A DNA stretch of 64,000 bases from Hyphomicrobium_A sp963745205 (GCA_963745205.1 CAVUWX010000021.1:1-64000), one strand, 5' to 3'; shown: positions 7,744 through 16,289, counted from the first letter of the stretch. Numbers and translations are program-made. Notes: a model not told the origin generated them from the sequence alone.

Positions 7744-8275
7744 CGGCGTCGTTCCTGACGCGCATCCATAGACAATGTCGCCTAAATCGTTGGCCGGTTC
7801 ATGGCCTTCTCGTGAATATGCACACGCGACTATGACCAGCGGAGGATTTCACATCCCCGCCGGGCCAGCGGGCATCGGCGAGCGGGGACATCGGCGAGCG
7901 GGGGCTAGGGAGAGGGTCTGCTCACAGGGTATCCAAGCGGGAAATGCGCTATCACGGAAACCCGCAAGCTTACACTTCATGACTGTTTGGCTCAGTCTAG
8001 CGAGGACGCTCCAAGTAGAGATGCGCCCCAAGCAGCCCAAGCGATCGTATCCGGTCGTCCGCTCTGGATCTCAGAGCTGGTCATCGCGCGGTGATGCAGC
8101 TATTTCCGACAAGGGCCAGAAGCGGTCATTACCGGTGCAGATCATCAAGAGTCACGTAGGACGAGATTACCCTATCGCATCATAGATTTGAGGTAGGGAC
8201 GACCGCTTCGTGCTCGAGAAGCCCGCTGCCGCCATTGCCCGAAACTGCGTGACGCGTGCCGTCCCGAACTGCGGC
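7744..8275. other. Gene-free stretch
   Basis: I see no supportable gene here. The plus-strand ORF that spans it has atypical composition and no ribosome site. A short tandem repeat of CATCGGCGAGCGGGG lies around 7870-7905. Confidence 0.5.
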
Positions 8276-8776
8276 TCAAGCCTTCACGCTCTCCAGCATT
8301 TCCTGCACATCCACCCCCAGTTTGCGCAGCATCGAGATGAGAATCCCGTTTTGGTGCTCAAGGTGGTGGAGAATAACCTCGATCTCCTGCTCGGCTTTGA
8401 TGTTGATTTCCAGATCGTGCTCGGCGCGGGCCTCGGCGTGCCGACCAATGATATTCTGGCCCACCATGATGAGGGGCATGAGCAGTATCTGAATGAGGTT
8501 GGACAGAAACAGCCAGAACACGAAGCCCATCGGCGGGTCAAATTTGAGCCGATCCGGAGCCAGAAGATTCCAACTCAACCAGAACACGGTCCACGCGAAG
8601 ATGGCTAGGAAGAACCCCATCGTGCCGACGTGACTGGTGATCCATAGCGCCAACCTGTCGAGGCGCGTGCGCTTCTCGTGCATCTCGAGGTTGATGTTGC
8701 GGAGCGGCCGCCGCCGCCTCTTGAATTCGTGAAGCGAAATTGGCTTGAGTTTTGTGGCATCAACTGGACTGTCCAT
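8276..8776 (-). CDS. DUF1003 family membrane protein
   Basis: A 166-residue protein with two transmembrane helices (about residues 51-73 and 82-104) separated by the hallmark LLAPDRLKFDPPMGFVFWL. A cytoplasmic coiled-coil-like tail follows (EINIKAEQEIEVILHHLEHQ). This is the DUF1003 pattern: a helix pair, a DPYPF-like loop and the downstream helical segment. Its function is unknown; members are often found near stress or cation-transport genes. GGGGAAG precedes the ATG. Confidence 0.88.
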   Translation of the reverse strand: MDSPVDATKLKPISLHEFKRRRRPLRNINLEMHEKRTRLDRLALWITSHVGTMGFFLAIFAWTVFWLSWNLLAPDRLKFDPPMGFVFWLFLSNLIQILLMPLIMVGQNIIGRHAEARAEHDLEINIKAEQEIEVILHHLEHQNGILISMLRKLGVDVQEMLESVKA

Positions 8777-9115
8777 GATGCTTCCCCGAATTGTTTGCGA
8801 GCCGGCGGCAACCCCGCAGGCTCAAGGATGCAAGTGCCGCGGGCTCAGACGCCGCAACCTTCAAGAAAAGCCAAACTATTAGATTGAAGCAGCATGATGT
8901 CGAAAGGGCCGCGGTCGCGCTGCTCTTTCGCCGGTCGGACGGTCGATCACGCCCGCAAAACTACTGGGGCACATCGAGCCGCAGGGTCAGATTGCCGACC
9001 CACGAGTTGCGAACATAAAGGCGCAAAGGTCGCGGCCCTCAAACCGCCCGGCGGCCTTGCGTTTTGCGCAACCCTCCTGCGGGAACTGGACTGCCCGCGG
9101 GAGGGTTGTCTGCCA
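8777..9115. other. Intergenic region before the response regulator
   Basis: Divergent promoter space between the DUF1003 gene and the receiver gene. No gene is supported. An inverted repeat, CAACCCTCCTGCGGGA / CCCGCGGGAGGGTTG, at about 9069-9108 sits immediately upstream of the response regulator start and could be an operator or attenuator hairpin. Confidence 0.45.
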
Positions 9116-9514
9116 ATGAACAGCATTAAGGCAGTAACATCGGCATCGGTCCTCGTCGTCGAGGACGAGCCCCTGGTGCGTATCTACCTCTCGGATGTGC
9201 TCGGGCAATCGGGCTTCGAGGTGATCGTCGCAACCAACGGCGTGGATGGGCTGGCGCTTGCCAAGCATGAGGATGTCTGCGCGGTCGTCTGCGACGTCGC
9301 TATGCCGGGCCCCGTCAACGGGTTCGAGCTCGCCCGGCGCGTGAAAAGCGACAGCCCGCACACCGGCGTGATCCTCGTGTCGGGAGTGATGGAGCCCGCG
9401 GGCTATCACCTGCCGCGTGGTGTGCGCTTTGTGACGAAGCCGGTGAAGGCCTCCACGCTTCTGCGCCTCGTACGCGAGGTCGCCGACCCGCGCGCCATCC
9501 TGCCTGCGGCTTAA
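9116..9514 (+). CDS. Single-domain response regulator (receiver only)
   Basis: A 132-residue CheY-like receiver with no output domain. The acidic pocket is EDE near residues 17-19, the phosphoacceptor is the Asp in VVCDVAMPG, the switch Ser lies in LVSGV and the conserved Lys is in VTKPV. The long ORF starting at 8894 has a non-homologous extension, so the ATG in MNSIKAVTSASVLVVEDE is chosen; GGAGGG lies upstream. Receiver-only proteins like this often act with HWE/HisKA_2 kinases in Hyphomicrobiales, and two such kinases occur in this window. Confidence 0.9.
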   Translation: MNSIKAVTSASVLVVEDEPLVRIYLSDVLGQSGFEVIVATNGVDGLALAKHEDVCAVVCDVAMPGPVNGFELARRVKSDSPHTGVILVSGVMEPAGYHLPRGVRFVTKPVKASTLLRLVREVADPRAILPAA

Positions 9515-9653
9515 TGCGTCGGGCGATTGCATTGGAACCGCCTCGCGCACGCGGGAGTTATCCGGGGTTATGCGACAGTGAATTGTACGCGTTTCCGCGC
9601 ACTTGGCTGCGCGCGAACTTGTGCATGACTGGGGCTCAAAGAGGCGCCTTCGC

Positions 9654-11216
9654 ATGGAACGAGCCCTCAAGGCGCATATGGAGAAGCGCGAGCCGCAGCC
9701 GGAGATACGCCCTCAAGGCCCGCCCAGTGCGGGCGTGCTGAGCTTCGTCGTGCAGAAGCCAGACGATCGGCGCTTGCATTACGATCTCCGGCTCGAGCTC
9801 GACGGCGTGCTCAAGAGTTGGGCAGTGTCCCTGGGGCCGAGCCTCGACCCTGCCGCCAGGCGTCTCGCGGTACGCACCGCGGACCACCCGATCAAGGCCG
9901 CCGACTTCCAGGGTTCGATCCCGAAATCGCAAGTCGGCTTGGACGGCGACGGCCTATGGGACATCGGCCGTTGGCGCCCCCGCGGCGACCCTCGCGAGGG
10001 CCTCAAAAAAGGTTTGCTCAAGTTCGATCTCGACGGCGAGCGTCTCAAAGGCGGTTTCGCGCTGCTAAGACTTGCCAAGGCCGCGCGCGAAAAACGCGAG
10101 AATTGGCTGCTCGTTAAGGAAGGCGACGCATATGCTGAGCGCTCGAAGGACGGCGCTGAGCAAATACGATCTGGCCTCTCCATGGTGCGCAACAGGACGC
10201 AGACCACTGTCGCCGACGCTGTGCTCGGCGCGCGCGGGGAGGCGCAAGAGCGACCGCCACGTTTCGTTGCCCCGCAGCTTGCAACCCTCGTCGCCTCCCC
10301 GCCCGAGGGCGAGGAGTGGCTGCACGAAATCAAGTATGACGGCTACCGCGCCATCGCCGCTATTGGCGGCGGCCGCGTGCGCATCTACACGCGCTCGGGC
10401 CAGGACTGGACCGACAAATTCGCCGGGGTCGCGCGGGCGCTGGAGAAGCTCCACGTGAAGACGGCGCTACTCGACGGCGAGATCGTTGCACTCGACGAAG
10501 AGGGCAGGTCGAGGTTCGGGTTGCTGCAGCATGGCCTCAAAGGAGGCGAGACGCCGCTCACCTACTACGTATTCGATCTCTTGGAGCTCGACGGCCACGA
10601 ATTGCGCAAGGAACCGCTGATCCGCCGCAAGGAGGTCTTGGAGAAGCTTCTGCAGTCGCCGCCTCAAGGAATCGCCTACAGCGAACACGTCGCCGGTCAC
10701 GGCGAGGAGATGTTCACGAAATCCTGCGGCATGGGCCTCGAAGGCATCGTGTCGAAGCGCGCCGACAAGCCGTACCTGTCGCAGCGCACGAAGGGCTGGC
10801 TCAAAGCCAAGTGCAGTGGCAACGACGAGTTCGTCATCGGCGGCTACAGATCGTCGAACAAGAAGGGACGCCCGTTTGCCTCATTGCTGCTCGGCGAATA
10901 CGTCGGCAAGGACCTGCATTACCGCGGGCGAGTCGGCACGGGCTTTGACGCCGCGCTGCTCGAGGACCTGGGGAAGCGCCTGTCGCGGCTGCAGCGGAAA
11001 ACGAGCCCGTTCGTCGACGCTCCCCGCGACATCGGCCGCGACGCCTGCTGGGTGGAGCCGCGCCTCGTGGCGCAGATCGCCTATACGGAGCGGACCGCAG
11101 ACGGACGCCTGCGCCATCCGGCCTATCTGGGCTTGCGCAGCGACAAGCCGGCCAAGGACGTTCACACGCAAGCGGTCAAGCCATGGCGAAACGTGACGCG
11201 CAGGACGACAAGATAG
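9654..11216 (+). CDS. ligD: LigD: 3'-phosphoesterase-like domain + ATP-dependent DNA ligase
   Basis: A 520-residue protein. Residues 28-160 are a LigD 3'-phosphoesterase (PE) domain; residues 205-510 are an ATP-dependent ligase with the adenylation motif EIKYDGYR (Lys227), a DGEIV motif, GLEGIVSKR and a C-terminal OB domain. It seals double-strand breaks in Ku/LigD end joining. The PE domain looks degenerate: with a constant offset of six from Pseudomonas LigD numbering, His42 is Pro36 and Tyr88 is Ala82, whereas His48, Asp50 and His84 are kept. GAGG before the ATG at 9654 favours that start over an upstream TTG. The polymerase domain follows as an overlapping separate ORF. No ku gene is in the window. 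Confidence 0.9.
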   Translation: MERALKAHMEKREPQPEIRPQGPPSAGVLSFVVQKPDDRRLHYDLRLELDGVLKSWAVSLGPSLDPAARRLAVRTADHPIKAADFQGSIPKSQVGLDGDGLWDIGRWRPRGDPREGLKKGLLKFDLDGERLKGGFALLRLAKAAREKRENWLLVKEGDAYAERSKDGAEQIRSGLSMVRNRTQTTVADAVLGARGEAQERPPRFVAPQLATLVASPPEGEEWLHEIKYDGYRAIAAIGGGRVRIYTRSGQDWTDKFAGVARALEKLHVKTALLDGEIVALDEEGRSRFGLLQHGLKGGETPLTYYVFDLLELDGHELRKEPLIRRKEVLEKLLQSPPQGIAYSEHVAGHGEEMFTKSCGMGLEGIVSKRADKPYLSQRTKGWLKAKCSGNDEFVIGGYRSSNKKGRPFASLLLGEYVGKDLHYRGRVGTGFDAALLEDLGKRLSRLQRKTSPFVDAPRDIGRDACWVEPRLVAQIAYTERTADGRLRHPAYLGLRSDKPAKDVHTQAVKPWRNVTRRTTR

Positions 11217-12094
11217 ATGGCGTGCGGGTGACGCATCCCGAAAAGGTGCTGTTCGCCGAGGCCCGGATCACCAAAGCCGACCTTGCCGAATACCTGGTGG
11301 CGGTAAGCGAGCGCATGCTGCCGCACGTCAGCGGGCGCCCCTTGAGCCTCGTGCGCTGCCCCGACGGCGCCAGCAAAGAGTGCTTCTTCCAGAAGCACAC
11401 GATGAAGGGCATGCCGCCGGCGCTGAAATCGGTGCCCGTGAAGGAAGGCGACGGCGAGGTCGCCGAATACCTGATGATCGACAGCGCGGCCGGGCTTGTC
11501 GGCGCGGCGCAGATTGGCGGCCTCGAGATCCATCTGTGGGGCTCGCATTGGAAGACGCTCGAGCGCCCCGACCGGCTGGTGTTCGATCTCGACCCGGACC
11601 CGGCCGTGAAGTTCCCCGCCGTACGCGAGGCGGCGCGCGACGTGCGCAAGCTGCTAAAAGCCGCCAACCTGGAAAGCTTCGCAATGGTGACCGGCGGCAA
11701 GGGCATCCACGTGGTGGTGCCGCTCAATGCCTCGCAGGACTGGGATGAGATCAAGGCCTTCGCCAAGGGCGTCGCGACCAAGCTCGCCGAGCATGAGCCC
11801 GACCGCTTCGTCGCCACCATGTCGAAGGCGAAGCGCACCGGCCGCATCTTCATCGACTGGCTGCGCAACGAGCGCGGCTCAACCGCGATCGCGCCCTATT
11901 CGCCGCGCGCAAAGCCGCAGGCGAGCGTCGCCACGCCCGTATCGTGGACGGAGCTCAGCCGCATCGAGGCCGCGAACGCGTTCACCATTCCGTCGGTCCT
12001 GCGCCGGCTGAAGCAGGCAAGAAATGACCCTTGGAAAGGCTACTTCTCGGTGCGCCAGAGCATCGGCCGCAAGGCGGCTCAGTTCTTTGCCTGA
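11183..12094 (+). CDS. LigD-type polymerase/primase domain protein
   Basis: A 303-residue stand-alone LigD POL domain (archaeo-eukaryotic primase fold). It adds nucleotides or ribonucleotides at broken ends before ligation. Visible features are the N-terminal RVTHPEKVLF, KECFFQKH, the catalytic DLD (Asp135, Asp137 in VFDLDPDP), TGGKGIHVVVP and RIFIDWLRN. It overlaps the ligase ORF by 34 nt in the -1 frame and its own Shine-Dalgarno is weak, so it is either translationally coupled or part of one fused PE-LIG-POL polypeptide broken by a frame error in this assembly. Fused LigD is usual in related genera. Confidence 0.88.
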   Translation: MAKRDAQDDKIDGVRVTHPEKVLFAEARITKADLAEYLVAVSERMLPHVSGRPLSLVRCPDGASKECFFQKHTMKGMPPALKSVPVKEGDGEVAEYLMIDSAAGLVGAAQIGGLEIHLWGSHWKTLERPDRLVFDLDPDPAVKFPAVREAARDVRKLLKAANLESFAMVTGGKGIHVVVPLNASQDWDEIKAFAKGVATKLAEHEPDRFVATMSKAKRTGRIFIDWLRNERGSTAIAPYSPRAKPQASVATPVSWTELSRIEAANAFTIPSVLRRLKQARNDPWKGYFSVRQSIGRKAAQFFA

Positions 12095-12099
12095 GCCCG

Positions 12100-13545
12100 C
12101 TAAGGCTTCAGACGAGCAGTGTGCTCCGTCTTCTCCCAGTAGTAGGGCGCGGTCACGAGCTGCAGGAGCGCACGGTAGGCAGCGTAGGAGATCGCAAGCC
12201 AATAGAGCGGCATCAACGCGGCGTGCGCAGCGAGCCCGAGGCGCCCGCGCCGCGCGGCCGCGACGCTCCCCAGCGCAATCGCACTGACGTAGCCGGCGAT
12301 CAGGTTGAACACGCCGAGCCCCAACAGCGATTCCCCCGCCAGCGTGGGCGGCACGCCGAGTAGCCGGCCCTCCCACAGGTCGAGCGCAAGGAGCGCGTAG
12401 AACCACGGGTGCACGAGCGAGGAGAGGATGAGTCCGCCCATGAGCACCTGCAGGCCGAGAAAGCGCTTCGCGCCGAGCTCGCGCCATAGCCGGCGGGGTT
12501 CGCGCATGTGCACGAGGTAGGTCTGCATCCAACCCTTGAGCCAGCGCGTGCGCTGGCCGAGCCAGATGCGGAAAGTCGGCGGCGCCTCCTCCCACGTCGT
12601 CGAGGCGAGCATGCCGACGTGCCAGCCGGCGCGCGCAAGCCGAATACCAAGATCGGCGTCCTCGGTGACGTTATGCGGGTCCCAGCCGCCGACGGCGTCG
12701 AGGACAGCGCGGCGGAAGTGGTTGGAGGTGCCGCCTAGCGGCACCGGCAGCTCGAAGCGCTCGAGCGTCGGCAGGATGCAGTCGAACAACGCCGTGTATT
12801 CGACCGTGAACTGCCGCGTGAGCCAGCTTGCGCGCGAATTGTAGATGTTGAGGTGCGCCTGCAGGCAGCCCAATCGCGTCGGCGAGGCGACGAGCACGGC
12901 GAGCGCGCGGCGCAATTGATCTGGCTCAGGCACGTCCTCCGCATCGTAGACGACGACATAGTCGCCGTGCGCGAATTGCAGCGCGTACTGGATCGCGCGC
13001 GGCTTGGTGCGCGGGCTCCCGTCCGGCACTACGAGGACGCGCATGTGGCGTGGAAGCGAAACGGCGCGCAAGGCCAACCGCGTCTCGGCGTCCACGCTCT
13101 CGACGACGAGGATGATTTCGAGCCGGTCGGCAGGATAATCGAGCGCCGACAGCGCGCCGAGGAGGTGGGGGACGACCGAGGCTTCGCGATAGAGCGGCAC
13201 CAGCACAGTGTAGAGCGGTAGCAGCTCCGCATCGATGCGGGTGGCCGGCGGCTCGGCGGCGGGGTCCGCAGGCGAAAAGAGGTGCCAAAGCGCCGTTGAG
13301 CGCAGCGCGACGACGAACAGGAACGGGACCGCCATTACCGCAAGCAGCGCGGCGAGCGTCGTCTCGGGAGCAAGCCATGCACCGCAGGCGATCCCGGCAG
13401 CGAGGCCCGCGAGCGCCGACTTTTGCCAATTCCACAGCCCGGTCGCGGCGGAAAGCTCGGGCGTGCGCGCAGCGAGCCCCCAGACCGTTTCCTGGAGCCG
13501 GGCGGCCGACGCGGCGTCGGTCGCCGATCGCGAATCGGCTCGCAC
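12100..13545 (-). CDS. Membrane glycosyltransferase family 2, N-terminus displaced by island
   Basis: A 481-residue processive-type GT2. Two membrane helices lie around residues 42-85, then a cytoplasmic catalytic domain with YTVLVPLYREASVV, the DAED divalent-metal/nucleotide-sugar motif near residue 201, VTEDADLG (TED acceptor-base motif) and GQRTRWLKGW (QxxRW). Several C-terminal helices follow. This is the cellulose-synthase-like arrangement; the sugar and polymer are unknown. The present GTG start has a poor ribosome site. The integration repeat lies in the open frame just upstream, and the frame continues across the far island junction to a GTG with a strong GGGGAGGGG, so the original protein was apparently 16 residues longer. 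Confidence 0.88.
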   Translation of the reverse strand: MRADSRSATDAASAARLQETVWGLAARTPELSAATGLWNWQKSALAGLAAGIACGAWLAPETTLAALLAVMAVPFLFVVALRSTALWHLFSPADPAAEPPATRIDAELLPLYTVLVPLYREASVVPHLLGALSALDYPADRLEIILVVESVDAETRLALRAVSLPRHMRVLVVPDGSPRTKPRAIQYALQFAHGDYVVVYDAEDVPEPDQLRRALAVLVASPTRLGCLQAHLNIYNSRASWLTRQFTVEYTALFDCILPTLERFELPVPLGGTSNHFRRAVLDAVGGWDPHNVTEDADLGIRLARAGWHVGMLASTTWEEAPPTFRIWLGQRTRWLKGWMQTYLVHMREPRRLWRELGAKRFLGLQVLMGGLILSSLVHPWFYALLALDLWEGRLLGVPPTLAGESLLGLGVFNLIAGYVSAIALGSVAAARRGRLGLAAHAALMPLYWLAISYAAYRALLQLVTAPYYWEKTEHTARLKP

Positions 13546-13565
13546 GACGCCCCGATGGCTGCGGA

Positions 13566-13579
13566 CCTCTACTGCGGAG
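13566..13579. repeat. Left attachment core (attL-type direct repeat)
   Basis: CCTCTACTGCGGAG, identical to the copy at 24102-24115. It lies within the ancestral 5' coding region of the GT2 gene. Confidence 0.8.
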
Positions 13580-13635
13580 GCATTGAACTATAACAATTTG
13601 ATTTTATTGACTATTGATAGTGATAGACCTGATCG

Positions 13636-13657
13636 CTAGTCCACGCTTCTAGTACAC
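13636..13657 (+). repeat. Left integrase arm-type sites (2 copies of CTAGTNCAC)
   Basis: CTAGTCCAC at 13636 and CTAGTACAC at 13649, in direct orientation with a 13-bp period. Three matching copies with the same period lie by the integrase at the other end. Confidence 0.65.
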
Positions 13658-13714
13658 AATGCCGTTCGGAGCTTCATTGCTCGTTAGGCCGAACACGCGT
13701 ATGTTGTGCCGAAA

Positions 13715-13778
13715 GTTAGCTGTTATCAGCGACACATGAGATAACAGTTATCAAAGTTCGATTGTTAACAGTTAACAA
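13715..13778 (+). promoter_or_regulatory. Three phased palindromic operators upstream of parA-like gene
   Basis: GTTAGCTGTTATC (13715-13727), GATAACAGTTATC (13740-13752) and GTTAACAGTTAAC (13764-13776, extended to TT...AA) share one symmetric consensus. Their centres are 25 and 24 bp apart, about every 2.4 helical turns. The last ends 13 bp before the start codon. This suits autoregulation by the ParA-like protein, by the RHH-like partner, or a centromere (parS-like) site. Confidence 0.65.
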
Positions 13779-13791
13779 GAGGGCTGGGCGC

Positions 13792-14442
13792 ATGAAAACC
13801 GTGGCCGTTATCGCCCAAAAAGGCGGGGCCGGTAAGACGACGATCGCGACGAATCTTGCCGTTCGTGCCGCCGACGACTTCAGCATGGTCGCCATGGTCG
13901 ATATGAACCACGACCAAGCGAACCTCACGCAATGGTGCAACATCCGCGAGGGGTTAGGCGAGATACCAGCGCTGTTCTCAGACGTGGAGGATCTGGTCAA
14001 AGACTTGCCTCGCCTCGAGCACAACGGTTGGCAGCTTTGCCTTATCGATGCACCACCATCTTATAGCGGCATCATCGAAACGTGCGTGATGGCCGCGGAC
14101 GCCGTGATCGTCCCTGTCAAGATTTCCATGTTCGATGCGGGCTCGCTTCAGCCGGTGGTCGAAATGGTGAAGCGCCACCGCAAACCCTACGCCGTCGTGC
14201 TGAGCGACGTTGACAGCCGGTTCAAGACGCAAATCGCACAAGTGACGGAGGCCCTGAAGGCTGACGGGCTCCCGCTCCTATCCGGCGTCATCTCCCACCT
14301 TCAGGCATACCAAGTCGCGCCAAACCTCGGGAAAACCGGCGCGGAGTTGGACGACAAAGCCGCCGCCGAAATCGACGCGCTGTGGGCTGAAGTTTGCAAG
14401 CTCGCTGGCCTCAAGGTCGCAAAGAAAGGTAAGCGCCAATGA
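13792..14442 (+). CDS. ParA/MinD-family partition ATPase
   Basis: A 216-residue P-loop ATPase with a deviant Walker A (KGGAGKTT, residues 10-17, signature lysine at the first position), Walker A' MVDMNHDQANLTQW and Walker B CLIDAPP. The length and the missing N-terminal DNA-binding extension match type Ib plasmid ParA (ParF-like). It would polymerise on nucleoid DNA to segregate cargo bound by a small partner. AGAGGG precedes the ATG at 13792. The next gene overlaps by 4 nt (ATGA). A partition ATPase in an integrated element suggests a plasmid-like excised phase. Confidence 0.9.
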   Translation: MKTVAVIAQKGGAGKTTIATNLAVRAADDFSMVAMVDMNHDQANLTQWCNIREGLGEIPALFSDVEDLVKDLPRLEHNGWQLCLIDAPPSYSGIIETCVMAADAVIVPVKISMFDAGSLQPVVEMVKRHRKPYAVVLSDVDSRFKTQIAQVTEALKADGLPLLSGVISHLQAYQVAPNLGKTGAELDDKAAAEIDALWAEVCKLAGLKVAKKGKRQ

Positions 14443-14750
14443 CGGACGCAATCAAAAAGGTCGAGCAAGCCGCCAACAGCTTCATGCGCAGCTTTAAGGC
14501 GCTGAAGCAGCCCACCGCCCCCGACAAGTCGCATAAGGCAACGAAGAAGCGCGAAAAGGAACTCGTGGCCAGCGTGGACCGTCGCCACTTGCGCAAGTCG
14601 GGCCGCACCGAGCTATGGGGTATCCGGTGCCGCCCGGATCTCAAAGAGGAATGTAAGAAGATCGCCCGCGAGCTCGGCATGTTCGATAGCGAATGGGCTG
14701 AGCAAGTTTTCGAGGCTGCAATCGCCGCACACCGCGGGGCCAAGAAATGA
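14439..14750 (+). CDS. Small basic partner of ParA (RHH-like, candidate ParB/ParG analogue)
   Basis: A 103-residue protein whose start overlaps the parA stop (ATGA). The N-terminal half is lysine-rich and disordered-looking (KSHKATKKREKELVAS). The C-terminal half (ELWGIRCRPDLKEECKKIAR ELGMF...) reads as strand-helix-helix, as in ribbon-helix-helix proteins. ParG-type partners of short ParAs share this design: a flexible basic tail plus an RHH dimer that binds operators. The role is inferred from position and shape, not from recognised homology. Confidence 0.6.
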   Translation: MTDAIKKVEQAANSFMRSFKALKQPTAPDKSHKATKKREKELVASVDRRHLRKSGRTELWGIRCRPDLKEECKKIARELGMFDSEWAEQVFEAAIAAHRGAKK

Positions 14751-15523
14751 AGGCCGTCGATTGGCTCATGCGCGTCGTGGCCTTCGCGGGCGGGCTCTAT
14801 ATCCTGATCTTCGCGGCGAGCGTCAGCGAGACACAAGCGGCGACGATCGCGCTAGGTTCTCTCGTGCTTGGCTACTCCTGCCACAGCGGCCGATGGCTTG
14901 CGGCCGCGCTTGGCGTGATGCTGCTGGCGAACGAAGCATACAACTTTCTTGTGACGGCCGACGCGCATGTAATCACCAGCGAAGCGGAGCGCGCGCCTAT
15001 TCATGACGCTGTGGCCAAGCGCAAGGTCGCTGAGGCGTGGTTGGCCCGCCTCGAGGGGGATGACCGCGTGCAACGCGCGGAGCGGGCGCAACAGGCCGCG
15101 CGGGCCGACGCCAACGCCCGGTCCACCGACAAGGGTTGCGGCCCTAGCTGCAAGGCCACGCTGGCCAAGACGGTGGATGATGCTGGCGCTCAAGTGGAGA
15201 GTGCCCGGCAATCCCTCGAGATCGAGACGCGGCAAGCGCGCACTGCAATCGACAAGGCTCCACTGCCCGGCTCAGCCACGCCGTTTGCTGACAAGATTGG
15301 AATGGCACCGTGGGCGCTGGATTTGCTGAGGGCCATCCTCAAGAGCATCGGGAACAACGGCGTGGCCGCTTGCCTCTTGGCCTTCGCCGCGCACCGGAAG
15401 CGCGCCGAGCTCGCGGCGCTAGTACCTGAAATTAGTGCGCCAGCGAAACCTGTTGCGACCGTGGCTGATTACGTTGCGGCACAGTCTTGTGGCCATGAAG
15501 GGCGCGACGGTGCCATTCCGTGA
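14747..15523 (+). CDS. Membrane protein with periplasmic/coiled-coil region
   Basis: A 258-residue protein overlapping the preceding gene by 4 nt (ATGA). Helices lie at about residues 8-26, 31-50 and 52-66, then a long Ala/Arg/Glu/Gln-rich coiled-coil (AERAQQAARADANARS) with a CGPSC motif, then a fourth hydrophobic stretch near 196-210. The end (VATVADYVAAQS) normally leads into a winged-helix-like domain in comparable proteins, and that domain is found in the next ORF in another frame. A frame break near 15480-15500 is therefore suspected. Function unknown. Confidence 0.6.
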   Translation: MKAVDWLMRVVAFAGGLYILIFAASVSETQAATIALGSLVLGYSCHSGRWLAAALGVMLLANEAYNFLVTADAHVITSEAERAPIHDAVAKRKVAEAWLARLEGDDRVQRAERAQQAARADANARSTDKGCGPSCKATLAKTVDDAGAQVESARQSLEIETRQARTAIDKAPLPGSATPFADKIGMAPWALDLLRAILKSIGNNGVAACLLAFAAHRKRAELAALVPEISAPAKPVATVADYVAAQSCGHEGRDGAIP

Positions 15524-15716
15524 TGTGTACCTCGATTATGAGGCGTGGTGCGGCGGCCTTGGTGCGCCCGCGCTCGCGCCGGGGAGCTTCGGGGAACAGT
15601 TGGCCCACGAGTGCCAAGGCATGGACGTGAGCACCCGCAAGCGCAATGGCATCTTGCATCTAGTCGGGCTGCGTATCGCCAACCGCGTGGCGTTGATCGA
15701 AGCAAGAGCGAGCTGA
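15495..15716 (+). CDS. Winged-helix-like domain protein, possible C-terminus of preceding gene
   Basis: Seventy-three residues from the ATG in MKGATVPFRDVYLDYEAWC. The pattern VPFRDVYLDYEAWC..APALAPGSFGEQL resembles the small C-terminal domain of phage and island primases (D5/P4-type) and related proteins. It overlaps the previous gene by 29 nt in the +1 frame. Reading through one missing or added base near 15485 would join the two into ADYVAAQ-x-VAMKGATVPF, so it may be one protein of about 330 residues. Confidence 0.5.
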   Translation: MKGATVPFRDVYLDYEAWCGGLGAPALAPGSFGEQLAHECQGMDVSTRKRNGILHLVGLRIANRVALIEARAS

Positions 15717-15730
15717 GGGGCCATCACTAC

Positions 15731-15904
15731 ATGGATGAAAAGCAGGAGGTGCAGCGTCTGCGCCAGCGCGTCCAACTATTGGAAGCTTTGATCGATAAGC
15801 AGACCACGCTTTTGTACCAAAAGCCGGGCCACGCTGTTTTAATCGCGATGGAGTTGCGGCGTGCGTGCGGTCTGCCGCCTCGGCCGCAAAAGAGCGCCGG
15901 ATAA
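15731..15904 (+). CDS. Small coiled-coil protein
   Basis: A 57-residue protein (MDEKQEVQRLRQRVQLLEAL start) with a heptad-like N-terminal helix and a basic C-terminus. GAGGGG lies about 12 nt upstream. It follows the preceding gene after 14 nt in the same direction. No family recognised. Confidence 0.5.
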   Translation: MDEKQEVQRLRQRVQLLEALIDKQTTLLYQKPGHAVLIAMELRRACGLPPRPQKSAG

Positions 15905-15907
15905 CGC

Positions 15908-16003
15908 ATGGGTTTGTACTGGTTTTGGTTCGGCGTTTGCGTAGGAGCCTTCGTGCTCGTGTGCATCTTTCTGTTTATTGATGCGGGCACGGGCAGCACG
16001 TGA
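15908..16003 (+). CDS. Tiny single-pass membrane peptide
   Basis: Thirty-one residues: MGLYWFWFGVCVGAFVLVCI then FLFIDAGTGST. This is one very hydrophobic, aromatic- and Cys-containing helix. It starts 3 nt after the previous stop, so coupling is likely; its own Shine-Dalgarno is weak. Function unknown. Confidence 0.45.
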   Translation: MGLYWFWFGVCVGAFVLVCIFLFIDAGTGST

Positions 16004-16024
16004 ACATGATTTGAGGGGGACAAC

Positions 16025-16276
16025 ATGAAACTTCCCGATGACCCGCAAGAGCGAACTAACGAGCGCGCCCACTGGGCGCAGGTCACGTTAGCCGCCTTCA
16101 TGGCTGAGACAAGTACTGACGAGAGCACCGCCCTTGTCGAATTTCTCGCCGGTGTCATGCACTGGTGCGACCGAACAGGCGAAAGCTTCGATGCCCACCT
16201 TGAGGGTGCGCGAGCTTTGTACCGCGAAGAAACGGGTCTAGCCGAGGCACGGCTTGCCGAAGAACTCGCGGGCTGA
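16025..16276 (+). CDS. Hypothetical acidic protein
   Basis: An 83-residue soluble helical protein (MKLPDDPQERTNERAHWAQV start; FLAGVMHWCDRTGESFDAHL in the middle). GAGGGGG stands at good spacing before the ATG. It sits in the same-direction run of small cargo genes. No family recognised. Confidence 0.6.
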   Translation: MKLPDDPQERTNERAHWAQVTLAAFMAETSTDESTALVEFLAGVMHWCDRTGESFDAHLEGARALYREETGLAEARLAEELAG

Positions 16277-16289
16277 GCGGGGAGGCACG

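Noticed and set aside
7775..8185. 136-codon plus-strand ORF
   Set aside because: No Shine-Dalgarno, atypical composition, no domain; spans a low-quality repeat.
11150..11216. Programmed -1 frameshift in ligD
   Set aside because: No slippery heptamer with downstream structure is evident; an indel error or coupled initiation is simpler.
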